From Asterias rubens (Eukaryota > Echinodermata > Asteroidea > Forcipulatida > Asteriidae): 64,000 nucleotides of DNA. Numbering within the stretch: the stretch's first letter is position 1; each line of letters begins with the position of its first letter. The notes below the pieces were generated by a model, which saw only the letters and a program-made list of their open reading frames with translations, was not told the DNA's origin and did no database searches. The stretch spans positions 2,604,001 through 2,668,000 of the forward strand of contig NC_047073.1 of the NCBI RefSeq assembly GCF_902459465.1, read 5' to 3'. Positions 21,877-34,600 of this stretch are shown piece after piece. Made by a program: the position numbers and the translations under genes.

Positions 21877-24800
21877 CTATTCGTTTCCGTCTTCTTTTTC
21901 TCTTAGGAGAAAGTTGGCAGCGAGAGCCGTATCCTTTTCACAGGCAAAGAACGCTTGTATAACGAGTTCTTCAGAAAATCCAAGCTCTTTGAGCTAAAAC
22001 GAAAAAAAGGAAGAAGGAAAACAAAAACCGACATGAGAAAATTGATTGGGATAGTTATTATTCTTGACCGAGATCTTTCAAATTGCTACAAGTAAAACGA
22101 CTGATGATATTCTAAGGTTTTGCGAAAATATTTTACTTTAAAACCCTACAATAAAGTTTACAATCGCAAAATCAAAAAAGTCATTGACACTAAATAAAGT
22201 CCTTTAAGAAAAATTAAATTGACTATAACACACAATTTTGTTTAAAGCCATTGGACCCTATCGGTACAGAAAAAAAAAAAAGTTCACAGATTTACAAATA
22301 ATTGACAGGGTTTACAGAAGGTAATGGTGAAAGACTTCTCTTGAAATATTAGTCCATGAAATGCTTTACTTTTTGAGAAAACGGTAAAACAATATAAATT
22401 CTCGTTAGCGAGAATTACGGATTTGTTATAAACACATGTCATGACACGGCGAAACGCGCAAAAACAGGAGTGGGTTTTCCCGTTATTTTCTCCGGACTCT
22501 GATGTCCAATTGAGCCTAAATTTCCACAGGATTGTTATTTTATATATAAGTTGTGATACACGAAGTGTGGGACTTGGACAATACTGTTTACCGAAAGTGT
22601 ATAATGGCTTTAACCAAACTGAGTGGGTGTTTTTAAATTTGCAATACAAAAACAGTTGTTGTCCCCTATAAACAAATAAGGGGTTAAGTTAGACAACCCT
22701 ACATTTGAAACTTGGTAGGTTAACCAGGGCTCAATGTCAAGAAACCCAAGCAGACGTTAGGTGAGTAAAGTGCGATAGACCCACAATAGGGTCTATAAAA
22801 TGTGTTACATTGGCAAGGTTTTTCGATAAAATTTCAGCATTCACTTTGTGTTTTAGTTTCAAAATATTTAATAAGAATATTGTACATGATTATGTCATAT
22901 CAGGGAAAGTGTGTATATCATTAGAGAGACACTTAAAATCGCATAAAGACCTTACCCCCCCCCCATCCTCCAAAAGGGGCAATTCAGGGAGTTTCGCACA
23001 GAAAATGCCTCGGTAAAAAGAAGGAAGTATTTGTGTGTGTACACTTGGGATGTACAGTGCAAGAAGGGAAGCTTTGTTTTTGTTCAGCAGAGTTGCTTGC
23101 GCTTGCGCATTGTAAATGCAATTTTGCCGAGCCCTTGTGTACAAAACATTATGCTGTCGAGATCCAGCAATGGCAGTGCGACCCCAGGCAGGGTGCAGCA
23201 CTTGCCCGCTTAGAACGGTCTATTTCAGAAATAAAAGTCACTTACGTTATCCACAGCTTGTCTGTCCTGTTGAGTTAACGTGATATAATGCACCCCATGG
23301 GCGGGAGCTTCACCTCCTGCTACGCCCTCAACTTGCCTTGGTGTCTCAACTCCTGTTGACCCGCCCCCAGGCTGCCCCGCCGTCTGTCCACTAGACTGTC
23401 CGCTCGGCTGGACACCACCCAGCGGGAGAGTACCCGCTTGGCCACCGATACCACCCCCAGATTGGGCTCCTTCATTCATCAAAGCTATGAACTGCTCCTG
23501 ATTTTTATTTATCAACTGGGTACGAAAAATAAAACATCGTCAGAAATCAGTGAAAGGGTCTTGCTCCAAGAAAACCAAGTGTCAAAAACTGGTTTCGAAC
23601 GTAAAGCATTCACTTGTGGATTAAGTTTTTGGCCATGACATGAATCCCTTATCACTATGAAAAGAAGGGATTGCTTATAGAACACACAGACTCTTTAAGT
23701 GCCTAACTCTATGAAAATCAGTAGAGGTTTCACAGAACTCGAGAAATACCGAGTAAACAGTGCTAACACAGAGTGAGAATCCTTACCTCCAAGAGTTCGG
23801 GGTTGCTTAGTTGTAATTGCTGTAAGACAGTATCCAGCATGGTAGGGTTGGCCTGGACTGCCTGCCGCATTTGATTAAACACTGGATTGTTCTGAAGAAA
23901 ACTCAAGGGATTCTCTGGAGAAAAAACAAAATATAAACAATTTCTTTAGGTGTTGACCACTTAGTCATGGAGGGCAAGACAATGCACAAAACAGTCTGTA
24001 ATTCTGCGCCCAATTCCATGGCTCGACTAACCTCAGAATTCTGCGCGAACAGCTTATAGACTCACACGCTTTGCAGGACACTATCAAGTGCATAGTTCTG
24101 TTGAGGCTGCACTATGAACTAGGGCTGTGGGGTGCACAAATGTTGCCAACATTTGCGAATGTTCGCCAACAATTTCAAGTGGAACGAATTGTACGCCACA
24201 ATAAATGGATGTAAGTATGATAACCACATGATATCATACCACAGGCTGCCACAGTTTATCTAACATTCATAAATACCTCAAACAGTTTAGCTTTTCCTAT
24301 TGGTGGAGAGCGCGTCCAGTGGGGGTGTTTAAACCTTTCATAATAACCAGTGTTTATAACTGGTTTCGAGCGGATACTCTGCGCTAGTCTTGGTGCAAGA
24401 CATTTCTTGTTACGGGCGATGCGGACGCTTTCAGTAAGTTGGTCACGCTGTGTGTGAGTGGAAAACGAGAACATGTTGCACCAAGACTATACGAGAATGC
24501 GCACGAACAGAGTCGAAAACTGTCGTAAATAAACATATCCGTCATAACAATGCAACACACGGACGTCGTACATGTACATGTACATACAGAGCTCAAGCTG
24601 ATTGAAAACGGATAAGTTTCTTACTTAATTACGTCTTTTAACCAAAAAGGCATTTATGAATGGGAACTCATTCTTTCACGATCATTTGAAACCTTGCATG
24701 GTCGTTGCCGTGTGATAAAGGCCCGAGCCGAATCACACGGCAACGACCCTGCCGGTTCTAAACTGCTAACTAAATAGTGAACCAAAGTTTTATTTCTGCA

Positions 24801-27800
24801 AATGTCACCGAAGGAGCTTGACTGTAGTTACCTTCAGTTGGCTGTTGCATTTCAGGAAGTTGCTGTTGCATATCGGGGACTTGCGTTTGAGGAATTCCCT
24901 GCCAAGGAAAAAACAAAGTATGATAACAATGCATTGATAGAGCACCTCATGCAAGCCTGATAGTGCTGACCAGTAAAACAATAGGTAAAAGCATAATATA
25001 ATTTAAGTGAAACGGGCAAATATAAGGCAAAAAGCATATAGTTATGTAATCAACACACTAACAATACCTAACAAACATTATCCATAAATTAAGCTACATG
25101 AATACCAAGACAAAAATACAAAACGCCAAAAGGGATAAAAAGGATAAATCGATAACAAAAGAGTGGAGAGGTCACATTCAAAACTTGAGGTCTCGAAATC
25201 AAGCATCTGAAAGCACACAGCTTTGGGTGACAAATGTGTTTCTTTCTTCCATAGTTATCTCTCAACTTCGACTGCCAATTTAGCTGAAATTTTCACGGGT
25301 TGGGTTATTTTATGCATAAGTTGAGATACACCGCGTGATAATAATTAATTGAATGTTCCATTCAACTCGGCACCGCCTTGTTGAGTAGAACATTCCATCT
25401 TTCAACTCGTGAACACATTCGCACCATTGCACTCATAAACATTCATTCTTTGTATACTGACTTACCGTCAGTAGGTACTCCATCGCTCGGTCAGGGTTGT
25501 TGAAGCTGGCATGGAGGGCAGCCTCCACCTTGTGTCTCTCGTATCCCAAAAGCACGATTTGTTCCACCATCGATTTGTATTCGTCACCGGTAACCAGCAT
25601 CGACTCTGCTGTATTCACTGAAGCCATGGGCTCATCACTGGTAGTCGTCATTGTGGTAGAAGAGGAACTTTAAGAAATAGAAAAAGTCAAGAATTATAAT
25701 TGATGCAAAGATGCAAAGACAGAGGGCTTTTTTGTCTAGCCTCCTGCCGTGGCCTTCATGGCTATCCCTATCAACTCAAAGGGGAGACCACTTGACGAGT
25801 CAAGGGCCATTTTTTAAACATGCATTATTCATTACTTGTTTCCAAAGTGTCAAACGATACCAATCACAACGCAGACATGCTCAAAAACGTTTTATAAACA
25901 AATCAAAGGTTGATGATTGTTTTTTTTCCCAGGCAGTGTGCATAATTTGTTCTTGTATGCTGACCCCAGTTGTTTCTAAAAACACAAGAAATCGCAATCA
26001 GGTTGAAAAAGGCTGTGACACTCCCTGCGTGGCCTCCCATTTCAAGTCGCTTCGGATATCGGCGGTCTGAAGCTGTCCCAGCCACGAAGGCCTCAACAAA
26101 TGGCTAGGCTTTGGTAAGGAACACAAGTTCCACTACACAAATGCCAGAATTCATCAAATCTTAGCCATCTCTGACATCAAAACTTTTAATATCGGAGATC
26201 AGCAAGATTGTTTTGATATCATCTGCAGAGTTTATTTATTTTTTATTAATTTTTTTGTTATGCAAGTTCCCCAAAACAAGGCTAAAAGCCACTCTAGGTT
26301 AAGGGCTACAAGGAAGAAAACTCAGTGGAGCTGAAGTTACGAATTGATATTAAAAGATGGAAGATCATAGGATGAAAGGAAACATGCACTAGGCAAGGAG
26401 TTCCAAATAGATGCAGTACGAGGGAAAAAGCTACTGGAGTAGCTCTTTGTTAGGCCCCCAACTGTCTGTGCATCAAAGTCTGTGTGAACCAAATATGAAC
26501 CGAAGCCAAACTGAGAAATCAAAGGGCCAGATATACACACCTTGTGGTAGTGGCTGGTGCATTATCTTTCTTTTCCTCTGGAGGTTTCTCTGTGGGTTTT
26601 GTTTCTGTTGCTGTGGTGGGTGAGGGGGTTGAGGCAGGGGCTGCAGCGCATGTCTCTGGCTTCGCAGGTTCTGCGGACTTGGCTGCTGCCTTCGGCTGGA
26701 AAGAGAATTGGTAATGATGAAAAGAGCCAAAACATGTCAACGGGGGTGAACATTTTAAAACAGAATTTTTTGAATTTCAATGCCCAAGTGAACTTTATTT
26801 GATATTGGCAACTTCCTTTCTGATAAAATAACATAAAAAATGGTTTATACTTGATAACATTGTGAGAAACTGCTTTCTCTGAAGTAACGTAGTTTTTGAG
26901 AAGTTATTTCTCACTAAATATTTGAATTGATTTCGAGACCTCAGTTGTGGTCTCGAATTCAAGCACTTGAAAACAAACAATTTGTGCGACAAGGGTGTTT
27001 ATTCTTCAATTACTTTCTTCCAACTTCGACTACCAATTGATTTCATACTTTTACAGGTTTGTTATTTTATGCATCGGTTGAGATACACCAGAAGACTTGT
27101 CTTTGACAACTAGCAAAGGTGTCCAGTGCCTTTAAGTTGACCGTACTTACCTTTGTCAGCATTACCACAACGAAACTCTTGTCATCAATCTTGTACTCAC
27201 TGATTGGATTGTCATCATTCAGGATTTTACCTGCAGGCAAAAATAGAATTTTAAAAACATTGTAGTTCTGTTTATATTTGGTTTGCGGTAACACCATGTG
27301 TGTATCTACTTGCCAGGTAGAGTTTGTTCTTAAAGAACAGTCTTTCTTTATTCTACTACCGCGGAGTAGATTTATCGGGTGTTCGGGAGACTTCGGGAGA
27401 CTTCTCAGTTCTGAAAAGAACTGTCCTGCTTTTTAACTATTACCCGGGCAGAAGGTATAGAAAATTGGCTTGGACTACTACTTTAGCTTAAAATTAGATT
27501 GTAATTAACTGTACTACCGCGGAGTCAGTTCTTGAATTGGTCTCAACGTTTCGACAAGCTTGCTCTAGTCATCGTCAGAGACTGACTGGTTTGTAGTTTT
27601 GGTTTGTTTTTCATTCGCCCAATGGACAAGTTAGCAACAAGTTTGAGTTGCCCACAATTTCACTGGCCGACATTAAAAAATGCACATGATTGTTTAAGTT
27701 TGCAGAAGATTTAACTTTTACGCAATCTTATCCCCTTATTTCTGCCCTTAATTACAAACTTGACAAATAAACTCTTGTTGGGAATTTACCAACAAAGGCC

Positions 27801-29262
27801 TAGTCCTAATTTATTATGAGAATTTCTTTGACCCGACTGGCAGGCCGGCAAGTAAAGAAAGGGTTTTGACTTGCCTGCCACTATTTTAAACTGCATTTGG
27901 CGACTAGGCGGCCCCTAAATTCGAACCCTGCTAAAACATTACCTGCATAAATGAGTTTCTGCCCTGTCGCTGGGAACTCTTTGTCCGTTTCAGCCTCAAT
28001 TTTTTCCTTGAGGGACTTGACCTGGATGACAAGAAGGAGCAGAAATTTAATAAAACTTAAACAAGAGTACATGTATTGGTTTTTTTTATACTAAAAAAAT
28101 GTCTTGACAGTTTCGATGCTAGTCAACTCTCCCCCAAGCAAAGTCGCCCCCTCTTAAAGTTGCCCTGCCCACAAAGTCACCCTCCGTCAAAGTTGCTACA
28201 GAAAAAAGTATACGAGTGATGTAAAGCCACAAAGTGCAGAGAGTCTTTTGAATGCTTCAAAGGCTCTACACTTTGGGAGGTGCTCTCACTCTAATCTGCA
28301 AACAAATTATTACTTCATACATATTTGTTTAACCTAGCATCGGTGTGTTTTTAAAAGCACTGTATGCTAAGTACTTTCCCAAAGTTATGTGAAAAAAAGC
28401 CCACAGGCAAACCACTTAAGTAAGATTTGAACCCACCATAAGCTTAAGGCTGTTTTTGATTTTTGGATCCATATATTAAAAAATATTTTCTCAATGATGC
28501 TTCAAATTTAAGTGTTTAAATTTATTCATTACACATTGAAGATCAAATCCATGTTCTTTGTAAGTGGTGAAAAATGGGCAAATCTGATCACTTGTATAAA
28601 TTGAACATTGTTATCATGCTAATAAATATTAATATTATATATGATCCTAATACTAATCGGATGTGTCACAACTCAAGTCCAGTCTTTGACCGTCGGAGGA
28701 TGGAGGGTTATAATATGTCATGATCATTGCAACAAGACAGTTGGCTCAACTCAAAATAGGCTACCGTCTGCGTAAACTTTCAATATTTTGCCACCATCAC
28801 TTTACTCATTTTTACAAAAAGGAACATCTCCCATTTGTTTTTGCCGAGTAAATTTACAAGATCCTATTATATTTCCCCCCAAAAAGTGGTGGCAGGGTCC
28901 TGAAGAAACTTTTCCTTTTCTACATACGAAGTATTAAGCGGATAACTTTCCGCCACCACTTTTTCATAACAAATTTTTACAAAAAGGGATATCTCCATTG
29001 AGGTCGAGCTTGAGTTGAGACAGGAGATTTATTAGGTGACATATTACACATCTCACATTATATTAACAATAACAATTGAATGTAAACATTTGTTGATTAG
29101 TAAACAACTAACAAGGGAGCAGTCACCGCCGAGTGCATGCAGTCATTACCAAAATGTCCGTAAATTGGGCAAAAAAAACATAAAGATGATAAATACCGTT
29201 AAAGAGTCGTCGATGTCCACCTTGAATGTCTTCTGCTGCAGCGTCTTCAGTGTTATAAGCAT
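21877..29262 (-). CDS. RAD23: RAD23: UV excision repair / proteasome shuttle protein
   Basis: Nine coding exons, all in phase, give 387 aa: 29262-29197, 28021-27943, 27230-27151, 26695-26541, 25667-25466, 24898-24832, 23914-23787, 23515-23246, 21993-21877. The domain order is that of RAD23A/B. A ubiquitin-like domain (1-75) starts [18 protein letters not shown] and contains [12 protein letters not shown] Pro/Ala/Thr linker follows. UBA1 (about 156-194) contains [12 protein letters not shown] and ends EYLLT. The STI1/XPC-binding domain (217-262) contains [11 protein letters not shown] and [16 protein letters not shown] Gly/Gln linker precedes UBA2 (345-383), with [20 protein letters not shown]23 stabilises XPC at DNA lesions and carries ubiquitinated clients to the proteasome. 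Vertebrates have two paralogues and the sequence does not decide between them. The length is between human RAD23A and RAD23B. All introns are GT-AG. Confidence 0.97.
22242..22680. mobile_element. Family B-like MITE in RAD23 intron 8
   Basis: The left junction is TTTAAAGCCATTGGACCCTA. The sequence contains TTCACAGATTTACA and a central inverted segment. The boundaries are approximate. It lies in the 1.25-kb last intron. Confidence 0.35.
24262..24775. repeat. Dispersed repeat (copy also at 34492-34800)
   Basis: Both loci carry CATAAATACC(C/T)CA, CTTTTCCTATTGGTGGAGA, GGGGGTGTTTAAAC and TTTATGAATGGGAA. In this copy a perfect 16-bp inverted repeat, GGTCGTTGCCGTGTGA, occupies 24700-24715 and 24733-24748. 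It lies inside a RAD23 intron. Confidence 0.55.
26337..26470 (-). pseudogene. LINE reverse transcriptase C-terminal fragment
   Basis: The minus strand reads [19 protein letters not shown] and then a stop. F-x-PR-x-x-x-WNSLP is the usual C-terminal signature of CR1/L2/Jockey-type non-LTR reverse transcriptases. The rest of the ORF is absent, consistent with 5' truncation on insertion. It lies inside a RAD23 intron. Confidence 0.65.
26835..27135 (-). mobile_element. TTAA MITE, family A
   Basis: It ends GGTGTCCAGTGCCTTTAA at 27135, only 16 bases from the donor of RAD23 exon 3 (27151). It has the GAGACCTCAGTTG/TGGTCTCGAATTC inverted core. Confidence 0.6.
27330..27640 (-). mobile_element. Penelope-like terminal fragment with hammerhead-like core
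   Basis: Read on the minus strand, about 27586-27545 gives CTGACGATGACTAGAGCAAG, then CTTGTC, GAAAC and GTTGAGACC. That is the CUGANGA / stem / GAAA layout of a hammerhead ribozyme, as reported in Penelope-like elements. The two CTACCGCGGAGT blocks near 27355 and 27514 and the left GCGGTAACACCATG end recur in opposite orientation at 43395-43680. No reverse transcriptase is present. Confidence 0.5.
28660..29026. mobile_element. Probable MITE in RAD23 intron 1
   Basis: The ends are related inverted sequences: TGTCACAACTCAAGTC on the left, and TGTCTCAACTCAAGCTCG as the complement of the right end. Inside, AAAAAGTGGTGGC and GCCACCACTTTTT form a second inverted pair. The target duplication is unclear. 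Confidence 0.45.
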
Positions 29263-29998
29263 CTTGACCGGTTACCGTTGAACGGCTGCATCCAATATGG
29301 GGAGAAAATGTGGTATTTCTTTCTGTGGAAATGCCTTTTCAATCACACGATCGTGACCAAGTGATTTCTAATGAGAAATATACACGATGCATTGATGAAC
29401 GGTGCTTTGTGTACGGAAGCAAGGGGACTGGGTACCATACGTAGTCGGTGTATGGACTGCCTTTTTTCAACATATAATATGACGTCACGACGGACATATT
29501 CATCCGCACTAGGCATGCATAAAGGCACAGGGACTATTTTAGGTCCAGTTATTTTACAAAAAAGTCCAAAATCGAAAGAATAGAAACCCCCAAAAAACAA
29601 AAATAAACACTGTGGAAGGCTCCAGGAAAGCACACATTTGCTTATCACAATTTTTCTTTTTAGCTTAGATAAGAAATTTGCTAAGCAGCTGGTGTATCTG
29701 GTTCAAATCCTGCATGGATGGGTTAAGTTTAGTCATTTGCTAATTTTTTGTGGGAGAGGTGATGGGGCATGCTCTAACAGTGGCTTTGGCTTATTTGGGT
29801 TGTCCCAGGTTCGAATCCTGGACAGGTTGAAATGTTTCTTATTTAAATCCCGAAAATGACGGATTTCCTTTACTATAGCTCAACATTCCCTCCATATACA
29901 TATGAACCCAGTGTTGAGGTCTCAAGACCAGTTTTATGGTTTCCCCCTCGGACCTCAGGGCTCCTCAGCCTCTGATAATCGGGTGTCGACTACAAAAC

Positions 29999-30102
29999 TG
30001 GCACATATGCACACTCATTTTCCTCTCAAACATTTTAGACTTTAGGCCGGCACATATGCACACTCATTTTCCTCTCAAACATTTTAGACTTTAGGCCTGA
30101 AG
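29999..30102 (+). repeat. Tandem duplication, about 52 bp
   Basis: GGCACATATGCACACTCATT through CATTTTAGACTTTAGGCC occurs twice in immediate succession with no visible differences. This implies a very recent event. Confidence 0.8.
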
Positions 30103-30523
30103 CCTGTTATTAGGCATCTGAAAACACACATATTTTTGCAACAAGGGTGTTTTTTTCTTATGAGTCTCTTGCAACTTTGATGACCATTAAGTGTCCAAAT
30201 TTTCACAGGTTTGTTAATTTATGCATAATGTGGGATACACCAAGTGAGAAAACTGGTCTTTGACACTTACCAAAAGGTGTCCAATGCCTTCATCTCAAAA
30301 GCGAATAAAACATGCATTCATAATTAGTCACCTGGATTCCGTTAAAATTTCAAGAGATCATAAAAACTCACACATCCAGTGTGTGGTTCAGTTTATTTCT
30401 ACATTTCCACATTTTCTACATGGTTTGCTTAGAAAATAGTACTTGTTTATGGTAAGCTCAATAAATATTAATATAATGATGAAATCAGTACAATAATAAC
30501 TCTAACAAATTCTAAGCCTCTAC

Positions 30524-30692
30524 AGCCCGGTTTATACTTCCTACGAATGCAAACCCGAATTTGACGTCACATTATGTTTTCGTTGTGAATTCGAAAGAGA
30601 CTTGAGCCTAGCTCAACTGCTGATCATTGCGAATTTGTGCTGTCAACATTCGTATCGCGTTCACATTCTCAGGAAGAATGAACCGGGCTTAC
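30524..30692. mobile_element. Palindromic MITE, family E
   Basis: The termini are GCCCGGTTTATACTTCCT and the complement AGGAAGAATGAACCGGGC. One TGACGTCA site is kept. See 6279-6450. Confidence 0.7.
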
Positions 30693-31107
30693 AATACCGG
30701 AGAATACCAGAGAAACAGAGGACCCCTTGGCTAAAATTGTGCACTTAACAACGGGCCCGAGGCTATAAGGACAATTTCATAATGCTCTTAAATTACATTA
30801 CAAAGAATTTTTTTTTAAATAATGCAACAAACATATATGTATTATTTCAGTAAAACAATATTACAAAATCTGTAGTAGAGTGTTATCTAGTACTGTTATC
30901 AATGGTCAACTGTTCGTTCAATAAATAGTAGCTCATAATGGTAATGTGACACATACGTCATGATCAACGCTTACAGAAACAGGTCAGAGGTTAAAACAAG
31001 AGTGCATTGTATTATTTTCGAGTTGTAACCCATTCCGCTTTTTAAAATAAAATAGAAACAAATCTTTACGGAATATTGCCAGACAGCAACTTTATGGTTG
31101 ACAGCAC

Positions 31108-31279
31108 CAGGCCTGATGCTCCATTTTTGAAAGGGCAAGGGCACCAAGGCATTTTCTCCTTGGTAAAGTTACCTTGTAAGGAAATTGTTATTTTCTACTG
31201 GAGCATTTCAAGGGCACCAATTAAATGACCAGTGGGCATGGAGGCAATCGCCTCCGTTGCCTCCGTGAAGTATCAGGCC
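31108..31279. mobile_element. hAT-like MITE, family D
   Basis: It runs from CAGGCCTGATGCTCC to TATCAGGCC and contains GGGCAAGGGCACCAAGGC and GGCAATCGCCTCCGTTGCC. The target duplication has decayed. Confidence 0.7.
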
Positions 31280-31638
31280 TGCCAGTATATAAAGTGGACT
31301 TGGGTCTTGCATATTGTGTGTGTGCCACGGTATGACGCCTCAATGCAACGTGTGCAGACTCACATGATATCCATCCATACGCAAGGTGCCATAGCTGGGC
31401 AGAGCTTAATGAATAAACAGGGTCCAATAGCATGCCTCTGCTTACGGCCAAATTCTGCAAAGCAACAAATTTCTGCGCTAGCTGTTAGCAAATAATGCCT
31501 AGTGGAGTAAGCACAAGCACAAGCAAAAATTACCTGCTAACCTTTGGAATACGCTTGACAAAAGTGCAGAGTACTTGTTTACGGTAAGCAGAGCACTTGA
31601 AATTGGCCCAAGATTTGTCAGGAAGAACCCTATTCTAT

Positions 31639-34600
31639 CTAGAAATCAGCATCCAGAGTGAAGACATGCCTCGAGTCGTCTTCAGTCATCACATGAGCCC
31701 GTTGGTATTCAGAAACTCTCTTCTCAAAGAAATTTGACTTCCCTTCCAGAGAGATGTTCTCCATGAAGTCAAACGGATTTGCGGTTTTGAACATCTACCA
31801 GAAATCAAGACAGAAAGAGCACAAGCGATGTTAGTGACACAAACCATTTGTAGGAATTGACAAAAGACTAAAGAGGCTTCATTTGCATTGAAAACATTTT
31901 CCACGACAACTTACAATGAAATTCTACGGTCGCTGTAACTAAGAACTCTCATAACCCTACTCGCGTTGAATGAAGATGTATGTAATATGATTTAACAGTA
32001 GATGTTTCAGCCTCACTAAAGTTTTTGAGAAAAACAGTAAAAAATCACAGAGCAATGTTTCCTGTTGTACTTGCTAAATTTTTTGTGTAATACCATACTT
32101 ATTTCATAACAAATGCTTTCACAGCACAAAGCGCCCCATTCTACAGGTCTCTTAACGAGTGAGCGCACATAGGGTGTCATGGCCGAGTTGAATTGAATTT
32201 TAAGTTCCGGTGTTTAAGTGTGGGTTCGAATCCCGGTCATGACATTTGTGTCCCTTAGGAAGATACTTTACTATAATTGCTTCTCTTCACCAAGGGGGGT
32301 ACCTGCGAGGGTATAGGTTGATATTGTGTATGAAAAAGCCACTGGCCGTCACAACGCTCTGGGCTGTATACTCCCAGGGAGCTGAGAAAGACTAAAGGAA
32401 TGTTATTGGCCCAATGACAAGAGCACTACTGAAGCGCATTGAGACGGTTATTGTGAAACGCCTAATAAAAACTATGGTTATTATTAGTATTATTATGACA
32501 TTTACCTTGCTGCAGCCGAGCTCTGTGAGAAGCCTATCTGCAACGAACTCAATGTACTCCATCATCAGCTGAGCATTCATCCCGATCAATCTCAGCGGCA
32601 AGGCTTCCTTGAAGAAGTCCTTCTCGATGCCTACAGCCTCCACGATGATCTCTTCGATTCTAGCTTCCCGTGGTTTGTGGACCAGGTAGGTGAAGAGGTG
32701 GCTGGCGAACTCGCAGTGGAGGCCTTCGTCACGGCTGATGAGCTCATTGGAGAACGTCAGCCCCGGCATCAGACCCCTTGAAAAAAATGCGTAAAGTTGT
32801 TTTAAACATTTCATAGAGTCATGTAAAAAAAAAGGTAATGGTCCGACAGTTCGCCCCCCGCAGAGTTTTCTTGAAGGCTTAAAGGCAGTGGACACTATTG
32901 GTAATTGTCAAAGACTAGCCTTCACAGTTGGTGTATCTCAACATATGCATAAAATAACTAACCTGTGAAAATTTGAGCTCAATCGATCATCGAAGTTGCA
33001 AGATAATAATGAAAGAAAAAACACCCTTGTCACATGAAGTTGTGTGCGTTTAGATGCTTGATTTCGAGACCTCAAGTTCTAAATCTGAGGTCTTAAAATC
33101 AAATTCGTGGAAAATAACTTCTTTCTCAAAAACTATGGCACTTCAGAGTGAGCCGTTTCTCACAATGTTTTATACCATCAACCTCTCCCCATTACTCTAC
33201 ACCAAGAAAGGTTTTATGCTAATAATTATTTTGAGTAATTACCAAAAGTGTCCACTGCCTTAAAGGACACGCAACAAACAGGAATAGGTAACTTAGTTTT
33301 GGGCTTACCTCTTTTTCAACCAGAAGATGGCAGCAAACGACCCAGAGAAAAATATCCCCTCAACCGCTGTAAAGGCCACAAGTCTCTCTCCAAAAGAAGC
33401 TTCCCTCGACTGAATCCATTTCAGAGCCCACTCTGCCTTCTTCTTGATGCATGGCACTGTCAAAATCAATTGAAAAAAGTTATCATTTGGGAAGCAATCA
33501 TCTTTACTAGCAGCTGAGAAGCTGAATAGCGAAAGACACAACTGTTTAAACAGAAGGCACGCAAGGGTGCCTTAGGCAGTCTGTCCCATCAAACGCACCA
33601 TGAACACAGAGCCTGGCCAGAGATCGAAGAAAACCGGAGCACCTGGAGAAAAACCATCGCACAACTTTGGTCACATATAATTTCCTTAGCCGAGATTCAA
33701 ACCAGGACCACATTGGGGAGAGCTGATCGGTTTACGCTCAAGCAACCTATACCACCTAGTTAGTAGTGGATAGTCTTATATTAAAATCTCGTCACGCGTG
33801 GGGTGACAGGTCTTTTTCTTCAGCCGCCCCACGCATCTGGAACTCTCTACCACTTAATCTTCCATCTCGTCTTTGTACCGCAAAATTCAAGTCTCTTCTC
33901 AAAACTTGTCTTATGTCACAGGTTTTCAATGACGAATTTTGTTGTGTCTGTTTTTCTTTGTGTTGTGTTTTGTTTTTGGTTTTACTGCGCCTTGAACACC
34001 CAGCAGGGTGGATATGTGTGCATTACAAGTGTTATTATTATTATTATTATTATTAAAATACAGGACATTCACGTCAATACAGTGCACCCTCTACTGTTAG
34101 CAAAGGCGAGGCCACTTTCATTGTATCACAGGCAAAAGGAATCTTTACACGAACACATCGCAATGCAGTTGTTTGTTCCGCGGATTGCATGCAGACAAAG
34201 CAGCAAGTTCACAGTTTCCTCTTGTTTACAGCTTTGTTTTTAAAAAAACTTTTATTTTATTCAGAATTTAAGTCTGTGATGGCACTACATGATATCTTTC
34301 TCAAGACGGTTTTATCTACAAAAGACTCACTTGTTTCTATAGCGTTGAACAAGCGCATCTTCTCAGAATGGTCCTGTATGTAACTGTCGATGAGCAAACT
34401 ATACATCTCAGAGTGAATGTTCTGTAAACAAACAAACAAAAGAAATAAACAACAAAGCAATCAGCATGGCACTACATCATGGTCAAATAATATTCATAAA
34501 TACCCCAGACAGTTTTGCTTTTCCTATTGGTGGAGAACATGTCACATGGGGGTGTTTAAACGGCTGATAAAGACATAGCTGGAGCTGTTTAAGACCAGCT

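Larger units (their letters stand above)
29263..31638. other. RAD23 promoter side and RRM2 3' side, repeats
   Basis: No coding exon. RAD23 transcription probably starts just above 29262. A 59-bp tandem duplication lies at about 29999-30102 (unit begins TGGCACATATGCACAC). The region also holds a family A fragment (30105-30287), a family E MITE (30524-30692) and a hAT MITE (31108-31279). AATAAA on the minus strand at about 30389-30394 could end RRM2 (weak). Confidence 0.45.
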
